Below, piece by piece: positions 33,506-42,244 of a stretch of DNA of 64,000 bases. The number at the start of each line of letters is the position of its first letter. Position 1 is the stretch's first letter. Position numbers and translations under genes: made by a program. The notes beneath the pieces were generated by a model. The model ran no database searches and was not told the origin of the DNA. It worked only from the letters and a program-made list of their open reading frames with translations. Source of the stretch: Bacteroidota bacterium (lineage in GTDB: Bacteria; Bacteroidota; Bacteroidia; Bacteroidales; Dysgonomonadaceae); assembly GCA_023388315.1 (NCBI GenBank), contig JAEWGM010000043.1:1-64000 (forward strand), read 5' to 3'.

Positions 33506-34222
33506 CTATTTGTCCACCATTAATTTCTTGCTCGCCTTGTCATACCACGGCACCACCGAAATGGTGTTTTGCTGAAAACAAAAGGCGGCATCGCCTTCGG
33601 CGTTGTTGCGGACGAGTCGTTTGTAATGGTCGGATGATTTTACAAAATCCAACGGGTTTTCTTTGGCCAAACGCCATAAATCCAATGCCATCCTCACGGT
33701 ATCCGACTCGAAAACCACATCTCTTTCCTCCATCAACTTGTCAACAAAAGCGCCGCCAAACAGCGTGTCTTCGATATTTACGTGGTTGTTCCACCCGGCA
33801 CACAAAACCACCGTTCTTTCGCCAATTTGCAAACATTTTTCCATCAATGCGCTTATGTTGGAAAATGCGCCCACAAACAAATGCGATGCATCTCTCGCGA
33901 CGTCTATGGCTTGTGTACCGTTGGTGGTGGTAAAAACGATGTCTTTCCCCGAAACGCTTTCGCGGGTGTAATCGAACGGTGAATTGCCAAAGTCGGCAAA
34001 ATCCATTTTTCGTGCATTTCGCTCGGCGCCTACCAAAAAACCACCTGCTTTATAGCGCTTGGCCTCATTCACACCTGCCACGGGAATAATGGCCGAGGCA
34101 CCGTTGGCCAACGCCATACACATGGTGGTGGAAGCGCGAAAAATATCCACCACGATAACCGTATCGTTTTCTTTGGCGCAAAACGGATAAAGAGCGGGGG
34201 AGAGACAAATATCAATGAGCAT
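33506..34222 (-). CDS. comB: 2-phosphosulfolactate phosphatase family protein
   Basis: The 238-residue protein fits the ComB family: VIVVDIFRASTTMCMAL near residue 22-38, FTTTNGTQAID and CAGWNNHVNIEDTLFGG. In methanogens ComB dephosphorylates phosphosulfolactate on the way to coenzyme M; in Bacteroidetes the substrate is not established. The ATG at 34222 is preferred over a GTG at 34240, since the latter coincides with the promoter box. Confidence 0.85.
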   Translation of the reverse strand: MLIDICLSPALYPFCAKENDTVIVVDIFRASTTMCMALANGASAIIPVAGVNEAKRYKAGGFLVGAERNARKMDFADFGNSPFDYTRESVSGKDIVFTTTNGTQAIDVARDASHLFVGAFSNISALMEKCLQIGERTVVLCAGWNNHVNIEDTLFGGAFVDKLMEERDVVFESDTVRMALDLWRLAKENPLDFVKSSDHYKRLVRNNAEGDAAFCFQQNTISVVPWYDKASKKLMVDK

Positions 34223-34239
34223 ATTACGAGGGTTTTCCA

Positions 34240-34247
34240 CAAAATTA
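34240..34247 (-). promoter_or_regulatory. Putative -7 box of comB
   Basis: TAATTTTG on the minus strand, about 18 bases before the ATG at 34222. It is back to back with the kdsA promoter. Confidence 0.45.
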
Positions 34248-34270
34248 CAAAAACAAAGTGGTTTTTTTCG

Positions 34271-34278
34271 TATCTTTC
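34271..34278 (+). promoter_or_regulatory. Putative -7 box of kdsA
   Basis: TATCTTTC, one base off the consensus, about 24 bases before the kdsA start. Confidence 0.45.
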
Positions 34279-34301
34279 GGGCAAATTAAACCCGTGCAAA
34301 G

Positions 34302-35099
34302 ATGAATCTTGCTCATTTAAAATCCGATAATTTTTTCCTTCTCGCCGGCCCTTGCGCCATCGAAGGCGAAGAAATGGCAATGCACATTGCCGAAACTATA
34401 AAACACATCACCGATAAACTGGGCATTCCGTATGTTTTTAAAGGCTCTTATCGAAAAGCCAACCGCTCGCGTGTGGACTCTTTCACCGGAATAGGCGACG
34501 AAAAAGCGCTCAACATTTTGCAAAAAGTGGGACAAACATTTGGCGTGCCCACCGTTACCGATATTCACGAAACGCACGAAGCCGCGTTGGCGGCCGAATA
34601 CGTAGATGTGCTGCAAATTCCGGCGTTCCTTTGCCGACAAACCGAATTATTGATAGCAGCCGCAAAAACCGGGAAAACGGTGAACATCAAAAAAGGGCAA
34701 TTTCTTTCGGCGGAAGCTATGCGCTTTGCGGCGCAAAAGGTGGTGGATTGTGGCAATCCCAACGTGATGCTCACCGAACGGGGAACCACTTTCGGTTATG
34801 GCGATTTGGTGGTGGATTTTCGCGGAATTCCCACGATGCGTCAATTCGGTTTTCCCGTGGTAATGGACATTACGCACAGTTTGCAACAACCCAATCAAGC
34901 ATCGGGCGTGACGGGGGGGCAGCCGCAATTAATCGAAACCATCGCAAAAGCGGCTATCGCCGTTGGCGCCGACGGGTTATTTATTGAAACCCATCCCGAT
35001 CCGCAAAACGCCAAATCCGACGGGGCGAATATGTTGCCGTTGGATCAGTTGGAAAATCTGCTCACCAAACTTGTCAGAATTAAAGAAGCCGTAAGATGA
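34302..35099 (+). CDS. kdsA: 3-deoxy-8-phosphooctulonate synthase
   Basis: The 265-residue protein condenses PEP with arabinose 5-phosphate to KDO 8-phosphate for lipopolysaccharide core. Family marks are FFLLAGPCAIE, FKGSYRKANRSR, IPAFLCRQTELL and VNIKKGQFLS; TERGTTFGYGDLVVD and THSLQQP follow. The conserved CAIE cysteine and later metal ligands suggest the metal question (class I or II) would need alignment. Its stop overlaps the maf start (ATGA), so the two are translationally coupled. Confidence 0.96.
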   Translation: MNLAHLKSDNFFLLAGPCAIEGEEMAMHIAETIKHITDKLGIPYVFKGSYRKANRSRVDSFTGIGDEKALNILQKVGQTFGVPTVTDIHETHEAALAAEYVDVLQIPAFLCRQTELLIAAAKTGKTVNIKKGQFLSAEAMRFAAQKVVDCGNPNVMLTERGTTFGYGDLVVDFRGIPTMRQFGFPVVMDITHSLQQPNQASGVTGGQPQLIETIAKAAIAVGADGLFIETHPDPQNAKSDGANMLPLDQLENLLTKLVRIKEAVR

Positions 35100-35683
35100 A
35101 AATTACCGATTACCGCGTCGTTCTCGCTTCCAATTCGCCGCGGCGAAAAGAATTGCTTTCGGGAATTGATATTGAATATGAGATAAAAACGCTTCCCGAT
35201 ATCGACGAATCCTTTCCCGATGATTTGCCCAAAGAACAAATTGCCGAGTTTCTCGCGCAGAAGAAAGCAGCGGCTTACGCCGGAATGTTATCGGATAACA
35301 CCTTGCTCATTACTGCCGACACGGTGGTGATTTTAAACGATGAAGTTTTAGGAAAACCCATTGACAAAGCCGACGCGAAACAAATGCTCAAAAAACTTTC
35401 GGGCAATACGCATCGCGTCATCACGGGCGTTTGCCTCACATCAAAAGAAAAGCAGGTACGCTTTTCCGATACGGCATTGGTAACATTCGGCCAATTGTCA
35501 GATGAAGAAATAGATTATTACGTGGAAAAATACAATCCCCGCGACAAAGCCGGCGCCTACGGCGTGCAGGAATGGATTGGTTATGTGGCGGTTGAAAAGA
35601 TTGAAGGTTCTTATTTTAATGTGATGGGGTTGCCGATTTACAAAGTGTATCAGGCGTTGAAGAAGAATTTTGGATTGACCTAA
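35096..35683 (+). CDS. Maf-family nucleoside triphosphate pyrophosphatase
   Basis: The 195-residue protein opens with LASNSPRRKELLSG and has ITADTVVILND and the late PRDKAGAYGVQEWIG, the Maf signature with its catalytic aspartate. Maf proteins hydrolyse dTTP/UTP or modified nucleotides and may guard against their incorporation. The gene overlaps kdsA by 4 bases, a frequent Bacteroidetes arrangement. Confidence 0.93.
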   Translation: MKITDYRVVLASNSPRRKELLSGIDIEYEIKTLPDIDESFPDDLPKEQIAEFLAQKKAAAYAGMLSDNTLLITADTVVILNDEVLGKPIDKADAKQMLKKLSGNTHRVITGVCLTSKEKQVRFSDTALVTFGQLSDEEIDYYVEKYNPRDKAGAYGVQEWIGYVAVEKIEGSYFNVMGLPIYKVYQALKKNFGLT

Positions 35684-35686
35684 GAT

Positions 35687-36034
35687 TTATTTGTTTCTTA
35701 TTTTCAATATCTCAAAACAACCAAAATTGCCATCACACATAAACTGCTCGATATCATCAAAATAGTCAACTAACAAGTTGGCTATTTCCTTTGTTTTTAG
35801 ATTACCTGCTCGTATCCAAATTATTTTAGGAGGAAATCCATATAGGGAATTTAAATCATTAAAATCTGCATCCTGCGTTACAATTGTAAAATTATTTTCT
35901 TTAGCATATTCCCAGATTTCAATATCTGATGCATTCGTAAGTTCTTCATATTTAACACATGTAGAGCCTTTGAATATATCCGGAATGAATTTCAATATCT
36001 TATGGGATATGTTTTGGTCGAATAGAATTTTCAT
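35687..36034 (-). CDS. DUF5615 PIN-like toxin candidate
   Basis: The 115-residue protein shows the short PIN-like pattern: FDQNISHKI at the N-terminus, an acidic residue in ASDIEIWEYA, TQDADFNDL in the middle and IWIRAGNLKT after it. Members are predicted RNases of toxin-antitoxin pairs. It overlaps the DUF433 gene by 4 bases, with the antitoxin first, the normal order of such pairs. Confidence 0.85.
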   Translation of the reverse strand: MKILFDQNISHKILKFIPDIFKGSTCVKYEELTNASDIEIWEYAKENNFTIVTQDADFNDLNSLYGFPPKIIWIRAGNLKTKEIANLLVDYFDDIEQFMCDGNFGCFEILKIRNK

Positions 36035-36255
36035 ACCGCTATTTGATATGTTTTATTCTCTTTGTCGGCCGCGTAACTCAATGCCGCATAGATGTCATTC
36101 TCGGTTAACTCATCAAAATCATCCAAAATATCGGAAATAGACATTCCGGAAGCGAGCCAACCCAAAATATCACCCACGGTAATTCTCATTCCCCTTATGG
36201 TGGGTTTACCGCCTCGTTTGCCTGGTTCAATGGTTATTATCTCTTTATAGTTCAT
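36031..36255 (-). CDS. DUF433 antitoxin candidate
   Basis: The 74-residue protein is a clear DUF433 member (IEPGKRGGKPTIRGMRITV, then VGDILGWLASGMSISDIL), a small helix-turn-helix-like domain that pairs with PIN-like toxins. First gene of the two-gene unit; base composition is like its neighbours. Confidence 0.88.
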   Translation of the reverse strand: MNYKEIITIEPGKRGGKPTIRGMRITVGDILGWLASGMSISDILDDFDELTENDIYAALSYAADKENKTYQIAV

Positions 36256-36376
36256 CCTATTGATTTTTGATGCAAGTTATATCTTTTTTATTAATCTGCA
36301 AAATATTCTTTCATTTGAAAATGAAGACAATATAAAAATATGCCCCATAGCTCTGTGGCTGCAAACAAAAATATTT

Positions 36377-36384
36377 TATCTTTG
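36377..36384 (+). promoter_or_regulatory. Putative -7 box of the aspartate kinase gene
   Basis: TATCTTTG; the leader between it and 36423 consists of weak 7-base repeats (AATTTAA twice, AATCGTA). Confidence 0.55.
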
Positions 36385-36422
36385 CAAATCGTAATTTAAA
36401 ATTTAAAATCGTAATTCAAACG

Positions 36423-37805
36423 ATGCTTACAGTAGAAAAAATTGGCGGAACATCCATGTCTCAATTTCAGGATGTGCTGCAAAACATCATAAAAGGAAAC
36501 AGAAAAGGCGATGAGTTTTACAATCGGATATTTGTTGTTTCTGCGTACAACAACGTGACCAATTGGTTGTTGGAACACAAAAAAACCGGCGAGCCGGGCA
36601 TTTACAACAAGTTCTTAAACGGAGAAGATTACAGCAGCGCGCTTGACTCTTTTGTGCAACGGTTATTGCTCATCAACGATGGATTTGCTGATATTGGCCT
36701 CGATTTAAAAGAGGCGCGCGATTTCATTCGTTTCCGTGTCGACCAATCCAAAACATTGCTTTACAGCTTGGGAAAAGTGCTCGCTTCGGGATATGTGAAT
36801 ATGGCTGACATTCATTTGGCCGCGCGCGAAATTTTGGCTTCCATCGGCGAAGCGCATTCGGGTTGGAATTCGGCGAATATACTGAACAATAATGGCATAA
36901 ATGCCCGATTTATCGACCTGTGCGGATTCAACGACAATGAGCCATTGACCATCGACCAACGAATTCATCGCGAGTTCGACGGGGTGGATTTCAGTAATGT
37001 TGTCTGCGTGGCTACCGGATACACCAAAGGAACAGAGGGGATTATGCGCGCTTTCGACCGCGGATATTCCGAAGTTACGTTCAGTAAAATTGCCGTGGAA
37101 GTCAACGCGGATGAAGCGGTGATTCACAAAGAATACCATCTTTCCAGCGCCGACCCAAAAATTGTGGGTGTGGAAAACAGCATCCCTGTGGGCCACACCA
37201 ATTACATCATTGCCGACCAGCTGGCCGATATTGGTATGGAAGCCATTCACCCCAAAGCGTCTAAACCGCTTGAGTTGGCGGGAATCAACATCCGCATTAA
37301 AAATACGTTTGAACCCGAGCATCCGGGAACGCTCATTTCTAGGGATTATGTGTCGCCGGAACCACGTGTGGAGATTGTTTCGGGATCCAGAAAAGTCATT
37401 GCCATTGAAATTCACGACCCGATGATGGTGGGTGAAGTAGGCTATGACGCGCGCGTGATGCAGTATTTTCAAAAATTCAATGTCAGCTACATTCTCAAAT
37501 CAACCAATGCCAACTCCATCACCATGGTGGTGTGGGATGACGACAGGTCGCACGAACTGATAAAAATGCTCAAGGATGTATTTTATCAGGTGGCGGTGGT
37601 TCCAGCGGCCATTGTTTGTGCGATGGGAACCAATATCGCGATGCCCGGTTTCCTATATCGCTCGGCAAAAGCCTTGTACGAAAAAGGCATCAACGTAGAA
37701 AGCTTTGCTCAATCGCTCATGCAGGTGAATATGCAGTTTGTTGTTTCACGCGAACAGTATGAAGAAGCGGTGGTAGCGTTGAATGAGGAATTGTGTAATG
37801 TGTAG
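36423..37805 (+). CDS. Aspartate kinase, Ask_Ect-like
   Basis: The 460-residue protein phosphorylates aspartate at the head of the lysine, threonine and methionine pathways. It begins MLTVEKIGGTSMSQFQDVL rather than the usual KYGGTS form, and IFVVSAYNNVT, LLEHKKTGEPG, IHKEYHLSSADP and KNTFEPEHPGTLIS closely follow the aspartate kinase known from ectoine clusters (Ask_Ect). Two ACT-like segments make up the last 140 residues. No ectoine genes are near. It stands alone between a toxin pair and a membrane protein and has its own promoter and terminator. Confidence 0.88.
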   Translation: MLTVEKIGGTSMSQFQDVLQNIIKGNRKGDEFYNRIFVVSAYNNVTNWLLEHKKTGEPGIYNKFLNGEDYSSALDSFVQRLLLINDGFADIGLDLKEARDFIRFRVDQSKTLLYSLGKVLASGYVNMADIHLAAREILASIGEAHSGWNSANILNNNGINARFIDLCGFNDNEPLTIDQRIHREFDGVDFSNVVCVATGYTKGTEGIMRAFDRGYSEVTFSKIAVEVNADEAVIHKEYHLSSADPKIVGVENSIPVGHTNYIIADQLADIGMEAIHPKASKPLELAGINIRIKNTFEPEHPGTLISRDYVSPEPRVEIVSGSRKVIAIEIHDPMMVGEVGYDARVMQYFQKFNVSYILKSTNANSITMVVWDDDRSHELIKMLKDVFYQVAVVPAAIVCAMGTNIAMPGFLYRSAKALYEKGINVESFAQSLMQVNMQFVVSREQYEEAVVALNEELCNV

Positions 37806-37817
37806 TTAAATAAACAT

Positions 37818-37852
37818 AAATAAATCCTCCCAATAGTGAAGGATTTATTTTT
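37818..37852 (+). terminator. Aspartate kinase gene terminator
   Basis: AAATAAATCCT and AGGATTTATTT form an 11-base perfect stem with an 11-base loop, ending in T residues, 13 bases after the stop codon. Confidence 0.75.
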
Positions 37853-37887
37853 AAATATTTACTTTGTATTTCAAAGTACTTTTTAAT

Positions 37888-38520
37888 ATGAAGAATAACG
37901 AAGCACTACAAACCGTACAAGAGATACGGAATTTAATGGAGAGGTCGAGTAAGTTTCTCTTTTTCAGCGGAATATCCACTATTTTGATCGGGATTTACGC
38001 TTTGGCTGGCGCATTTTTGGCGCGAAGGATTTTGACACCGGTTAAAACGATACCCAGCGAATACTCGGCGCCCGAATGGCTGTTTCTCGCGCCAAAACTT
38101 ATTGGTGTGGCGCTTATTGTGCTGGCGCTGGCAGTGGCGACGGTGTTTTTGTTCTCGTTTAGAAAAGCGAAAAGAATGAATCAGCCGTTTTTTAACAAGT
38201 TGACTTATCGAACCATAACCAATCTCTTATTGCCGTTGGTAACCGGTGGGATTTTTTGCATTGCCCTGTTGTTTAACGGTTATGTGGCAATTATAGCGCC
38301 TGCCCTGTTGCTTTTTTACGGCATTTCGCTCATTAATGTTTCCAAATTCACCTATGGAAGCACTTTCTGGCTCGGTTGTGGCGAATTGGTTTTGGGGATA
38401 TGCTGCGCGTTTATGCCGGGCAAGGGCTTGTTGTTTTGGACATTGGGCTTCGGCGTTTTGCATATCTTTTATGGAATCTATTTCTATTGGAAAATCGAAA
38501 GAAAAGAAAAACTGTCGTGA
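37888..38520 (+). CDS. Unknown integral membrane protein next to a winged-helix regulator
   Basis: From the ATG at 37888 the protein has 210 residues with about five to six hydrophobic helices (starting near residues 25, 65, 105, 130, 160 and 175). I know no function for it. In Bacteroidetes such a protein commonly precedes a small winged-helix regulator and creD, as here. Its TGA stop overlaps the GTG start of the regulator, so the two are coupled. Confidence 0.8.
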   Translation: MKNNEALQTVQEIRNLMERSSKFLFFSGISTILIGIYALAGAFLARRILTPVKTIPSEYSAPEWLFLAPKLIGVALIVLALAVATVFLFSFRKAKRMNQPFFNKLTYRTITNLLLPLVTGGIFCIALLFNGYVAIIAPALLLFYGISLINVSKFTYGSTFWLGCGELVLGICCAFMPGKGLLFWTLGFGVLHIFYGIYFYWKIERKEKLS

Positions 38521-38819
38521 AAGAATATCTCGAAGATATCAACAAGGCGTTCGAAAGCAAAGTGCGGCTGGGGATTATGTCAATGCTGATGGTAAACGAT
38601 GAAGTCGATTTTTCTACCTTCAAAGAGTTGCTGGGCTTGACCGACGGCAACTTGGCAAGCCACATAAAGGCGCTGGAAGCGTTGGAATATATTGAAGTGA
38701 AAAAACAATTTGTAAAACGAAAACCCAAAACTACTTACAGAAAAACCAAGAAAGGCGAAGCATCTTTTCGCAGCCATTTACAAGCGCTGGAGGCTTTTCT
38801 CAATAATAATCTATTCTAA
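38517..38819 (+). CDS. Winged-helix transcriptional regulator
   Basis: Starting from GTG at 38517 (overlapping the previous stop), the 100-residue protein is a minimal winged helix: KVRLGIMSMLMVND, the recognition-helix region LLGLTDGNLASHIKALE and the wing RKPKTTYRKTKKGE. It is MarR/HTH_27-like. Its place between a membrane protein and creD suggests it controls this unit. Longer upstream frames run through the membrane protein gene and are rejected. Confidence 0.85.
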   Translation: MKEYLEDINKAFESKVRLGIMSMLMVNDEVDFSTFKELLGLTDGNLASHIKALEALEYIEVKKQFVKRKPKTTYRKTKKGEASFRSHLQALEAFLNNNLF

Positions 38820-38834
38820 TTTTACAAGACTAAT

Positions 38835-40262
38835 ATGGAAACAAATGTTACACAAAATCAGCCGCAACTACCGCATTGGCGCGGTTTTACCGAGCGGCAT
38901 TCCACCACCATTAAAGTAATTGTGGTGGGAATACTTACCCTTTTGTTACTGATTCCTTTGGGAATGATCAGAAGCCTTATTTTTGAGCGGCAGAGCACGC
39001 AAAGAAACGCTATTAACGAAATCACATCCAAATGGAGTGGTGAACAAATTATTACTGGACCCTGCATTGTGATTCCTTATGTGCAGCAAATATCCACGAA
39101 TAACGTAACGGAGGTGGTGAAGAAAAACCTTCTTCTGTTTCCCGAAACGCTAAATGTGAACGGCAACGTATCGGTGGAAAAACGAAAAAGAGGCATTTAT
39201 GACGCGTCGGTATATAAATCGGATATGGTGTTTTCCGGCGAATTCAATTTGGAAGAAGTGCAAAAAAGCGGCATAAAGCCCCAGGATATGCAATTGAGCG
39301 AAGCGCGGCTTATGATGGGCATTTCCGATTTAAAGGGAATTCGTGAAGGCGTATCTATACAAATTGGAAGCGAAAACCTGAATGTGGAGCCGGGTATTCC
39401 GGTAGAAAACATTCCTTCGGCCGGTAGTCCCGAACAAATGTATTTCTTTGATGAAGAGCACAATATTGCATCTCCGAGCGTTGTAGGTGGAATTTTTAAC
39501 GCGGGATTAAACGCTGCCATGGATTCGGTATTACCCGATGCGGCGATGCCCGAAAAATTGCCTTTCAACCTGTCGCTTTTTCTGAATGGCTCGCAAGGAT
39601 TGTTTGTTGCGCCCATTGGAAAAACCACCAATATGCAACTCAAATCCAATTGGGCAACGCCCAGTTTCGGTGGAGAGTTTTTGCCCGAAACACGCGAAGT
39701 TTCCGAAAACGGTTTTTCGGCATCGTGGAAGGTGTTGGATTTAAACCGCAGTTTTGGGCAAACCGTTCAATCTGATAATTCTACGGCCATCGCTAAAATT
39801 TCATCCTCCGTTTTCGGGGTAAAATTCATTCAGGCAGTGAATCAATACCAGCAAAATTTGCGCAGCGTGAAATACGCCATTCTCATTATTCTACTTACGT
39901 TTGTGGTGGTATTTTTTATTGAATTGATCAAGAAAAAATCGGTGAATCCGTTTCAATATTTATTGGTGGGGTTGGCGTTGGTGCTTTTCTATTCGTTGCT
40001 GCTTTCGATGTCGGAAGTGTGGGGATTTAACCTTGCCTACGCGGTTGCCGCCCTTATGACCACCAGTTTAATTACGCTGCATATGTCCAGCATCTTGAAA
40101 AACCGCCAACAAGGAATGTTGATTGGCGCGCTGTTGGCGTTTCTTTATTTGTTTGTGTTTATTCTCATTCAAATGGAAAGTTTCGCGCTGCTCGTCGGCA
40201 GTTTAGGATTATTTGCCATTTTGGCGGTGATTATGTATTATTCCAAGAAGATAAGATTTTAG
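38835..40262 (+). CDS. creD: Inner membrane protein CreD
   Basis: The 475-residue protein has the CreD layout: a membrane helix at residues 28-50, a large periplasmic beta-rich domain (to about residue 330), then six closely packed helices to the end. LIPLGMIRSLIFERQSTQRNAI near the first helix is the family signature (split by position). CreD affects envelope integrity and colicin or beta-lactam responses in proteobacteria; in Bacteroidetes its task is unknown. It follows the regulator by 15 bases. Confidence 0.9.
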   Translation: METNVTQNQPQLPHWRGFTERHSTTIKVIVVGILTLLLLIPLGMIRSLIFERQSTQRNAINEITSKWSGEQIITGPCIVIPYVQQISTNNVTEVVKKNLLLFPETLNVNGNVSVEKRKRGIYDASVYKSDMVFSGEFNLEEVQKSGIKPQDMQLSEARLMMGISDLKGIREGVSIQIGSENLNVEPGIPVENIPSAGSPEQMYFFDEEHNIASPSVVGGIFNAGLNAAMDSVLPDAAMPEKLPFNLSLFLNGSQGLFVAPIGKTTNMQLKSNWATPSFGGEFLPETREVSENGFSASWKVLDLNRSFGQTVQSDNSTAIAKISSSVFGVKFIQAVNQYQQNLRSVKYAILIILLTFVVVFFIELIKKKSVNPFQYLLVGLALVLFYSLLLSMSEVWGFNLAYAVAALMTTSLITLHMSSILKNRQQGMLIGALLAFLYLFVFILIQMESFALLVGSLGLFAILAVIMYYSKKIRF

Positions 40263-40264
40263 CA

Positions 40265-40370
40265 TATTGTAGTGGCGCGGTCGATTTAAGTACCGTAGGG
40301 ACGGTATTATGGTGGCAAAAAGTTCAAATTTGAATAATATAGCTGCGTAGCTGCGATATAATGAGTTCAA
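40265..40370. repeat. Palindrome cluster, variant copy
   Basis: TACCGTAGGGACGGTA and AGCTGCGTAGCTGCG lie in the creD-tnaA spacer. They share the CCGTAGG core with the other clusters but the arrangement is less clear. Confidence 0.4.
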
Positions 40371-40378
40371 AAAAAATG

Positions 40379-40418
40379 AAAAGCATCGACAGGTTACAGT
40401 CCTGCCGATGCTTTTTTT
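40379..40418. terminator. Bidirectional terminator between creD and tnaA
   Basis: AAGCATCG-A-CAGG pairs with CCTG-C-CGATGCTT, flanked by A and T runs on both sides, placed between two convergent genes. Confidence 0.8.
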
Positions 40419-40422
40419 AATC

Positions 40423-41799
40423 CTACGCTTTCTCCAATTCCACCGTAAAGTGCCGCATAATAGGCTCTTCGTGAACAATTTTGTAACCTTTGGTTATTGT
40501 TTCACGACGGTCGAAAACGTTTTTCAATGCCACCGCAATTACATCCATATGGTTGTTGGTGTACGTTCTGCGAGGAATAGCAAGACGAAGCAGTTCCAGT
40601 TTCGGATAACGGTTTTCGTGTGTTACCGGATCACGGTCGGCAAGCAGCGCACCCACTTCCACACCACGAATTCCGGCTTCCAAATAGAGTTCTATAGCCA
40701 GTGTTTGGGCGATAAACTCTTCCTTCGGAACGTTAGTCAGCACACGCTTCGCGTCCACAAAAATGGCGTGTCCACCGGCGGGACGTTGATACGGAATGCC
40801 AAATTCATCCAAACGGCTTCCCAAATATGCTATTTGTTTGATGCGTGTTTCCAAATAATCGAACTCGGTTCCTTCGTCCAAACCAACGGCAAGCGCGTTC
40901 ATATCTCTGCCGCTCATGCCGCCATAGGTAACAAAACCTTCATTCATGATACAAAATTTCTTACACTTTTTCCAAAGCGCTTCCGATTTAAACGCCACAA
41001 AGCCGCCCATATTCACAATGGCGTCTTTTTTTGATGACATCGTCATAATATCGGCATACGAAAACATCTCTTTCACAATTTCCTTGATGCTTTTGTCGGC
41101 GTAGCCTTCTTCGCGCGTCTTAATGAAATAGGCGTTTTCGGCAAATCGGGCGGAGTCTATTTGCATCGGCACGCCGTATTTGCGACAAACCTCGGCGGTT
41201 TCGCGAATGTTTTTCATCGAAACCGGCTGTCCGCCGGCCGTGTTGTTGGTGGCTGTAAGCACAACCGCGGGAATTTTTTCTTTCGGATATTTTTTAAGCG
41301 CGGCTTCCAATTTCGCGATATCGATATTCCCTTTAAACGGGATTTCCACCTGCGTATCGGCTGCTTCGTCGATGGTGCAGTCCAGAGCCGTTGCACGGCG
41401 AAACTCGATATGCCCTTTCGTGGTGTCGAAATGTGAGTTTCCGGGCAGCACATCACCGTCTTTAATGATGGTTGAATAAAGGATGTTTTCCGCGGCGCGT
41501 CCTTGGTGCGAAGGCAGAAAATAATCGAAGCCCAAAATATCCTTGATGGCATTTTTCATGTTGTAATACGAACGTGACCCGGCGTAGCTTTCGTCGCCCA
41601 GCATCATTGCCGACCATTGTTCGTCGCTCATGGCGCCTGTGCCGGAGTCGGTTAATAAATCGATAAAAACGTGATCGCTTTTTAGAGCGAAAAGGTTGTA
41701 TTTGGCTTCTTTAATCCACTGTTCGCGTTCTTCGCGTGTACTTCTTTTTATTGTCTCTACCATTTTTATGCGGTAGGACTCTGCAAATGGTAATTCCAT
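40423..41799 (-). CDS. tnaA: Tryptophanase
   Basis: The 458-residue PLP enzyme breaks tryptophan to indole, pyruvate and ammonia. PLP lysine: MSSKKDAIVNMGG. Tyrosine phenol-lyase was considered and rejected: the site that is arginine in that enzyme is valine here (IRGVEVGALL), and the end reads RHFTVELEKA, with the histidine of tryptophanase instead of the phenylalanine of the lyase. DSARFAENAYFIK also agrees. The ATG at 41799 is the family start. Confidence 0.93.
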   Translation of the reverse strand: MELPFAESYRIKMVETIKRSTREEREQWIKEAKYNLFALKSDHVFIDLLTDSGTGAMSDEQWSAMMLGDESYAGSRSYYNMKNAIKDILGFDYFLPSHQGRAAENILYSTIIKDGDVLPGNSHFDTTKGHIEFRRATALDCTIDEAADTQVEIPFKGNIDIAKLEAALKKYPKEKIPAVVLTATNNTAGGQPVSMKNIRETAEVCRKYGVPMQIDSARFAENAYFIKTREEGYADKSIKEIVKEMFSYADIMTMSSKKDAIVNMGGFVAFKSEALWKKCKKFCIMNEGFVTYGGMSGRDMNALAVGLDEGTEFDYLETRIKQIAYLGSRLDEFGIPYQRPAGGHAIFVDAKRVLTNVPKEEFIAQTLAIELYLEAGIRGVEVGALLADRDPVTHENRYPKLELLRLAIPRRTYTNNHMDVIAVALKNVFDRRETITKGYKIVHEEPIMRHFTVELEKA

Positions 41800-41820
41800 A
41801 ATTTTTTTGTTTTTCGTCGA

Positions 41821-41836
41821 GACGGTGCGCACCGTC
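41821..41836. repeat. Perfect 16-base palindrome before tnaA
   Basis: GACGGTGCGCACCGTC sits 22 bases upstream of the tnaA start. With its flanks it is a member of the GTAGAGACG...CGTCTCTAC family also seen at 49034-49061. Confidence 0.55.
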
Positions 41837-41940
41837 TTTACAGATTATGAGATAAATAGACTGCAAACGTTATGTCTGAAATCTGAATAAATAAAGAAAT
41901 AAAGGCGTGATTATGCATAATGAATTATTCATTTATACAT

Positions 41941-42000
41941 TTATTTGTAGTGGTAGCCATCGCGGCGTTTAATGTGGATATATTGTAGTTTTCGAGGCAT
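41941..42000 (-). CDS. Candidate leader peptide of tnaA
   Basis: A 19-codon frame (MPRKLQYIHIKRRDGYHYK) starts about 14 bases after the expected transcription start and ends 141 bases before tnaA. Its position recalls the TnaC leader of enterobacteria, but it lacks tryptophan and ends in lysine, so the TnaC mechanism cannot be assumed. It may be chance. Confidence 0.3.
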   Translation of the reverse strand: MPRKLQYIHIKRRDGYHYK

Positions 42001-42020
42001 TTCAGTGATTTTTTCAAAAG

Positions 42021-42028
42021 CAAATATA
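42021..42028 (-). promoter_or_regulatory. Putative -7 box of tnaA
   Basis: TATATTTG on the minus strand gives a leader of over 200 bases. The remaining spacer to 42244 is AT-rich with no other gene, apart from the barrel promoter. Confidence 0.45.
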
Positions 42029-42179
42029 TACATAATTATTGAGAAAAAACACCATAAACACATCAAATGAATTTCAATATGTAAATTGTTTGAGATTGTT
42101 CGGCATCTGAATAGTGCACTTCGATGTCGAAAACGTACGTTTGGGTATCTTTTTGATAGCTGAGCGAACCGTCACGTCC

Positions 42180-42187
42180 TATCTTTG
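42180..42187 (+). promoter_or_regulatory. Putative -7 box of the first barrel gene
   Basis: TATCTTTG; the surrounding 100 bases are duplicated in front of the second barrel gene. Confidence 0.6.
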
Positions 42188-42244
42188 CAAGAACAAACAA
42201 CGATTAGTGATAATTATTTATTAACAAATTAAACTTTAGAAAAA

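Noticed and set aside
38376..38516. N-terminal extension of the winged-helix regulator
   Set aside because: It would overlap the membrane protein gene by 140 bases in another frame; the GTG at 38517 overlaps that gene's stop as expected for coupled genes.
40423..41799. Tyrosine phenol-lyase as the identity of the PLP lyase
   Set aside because: Residues that separate the two enzymes (valine instead of arginine in IRGVEVG, histidine in RHFTVELEKA, DSARFAENAYF) match tryptophanase.
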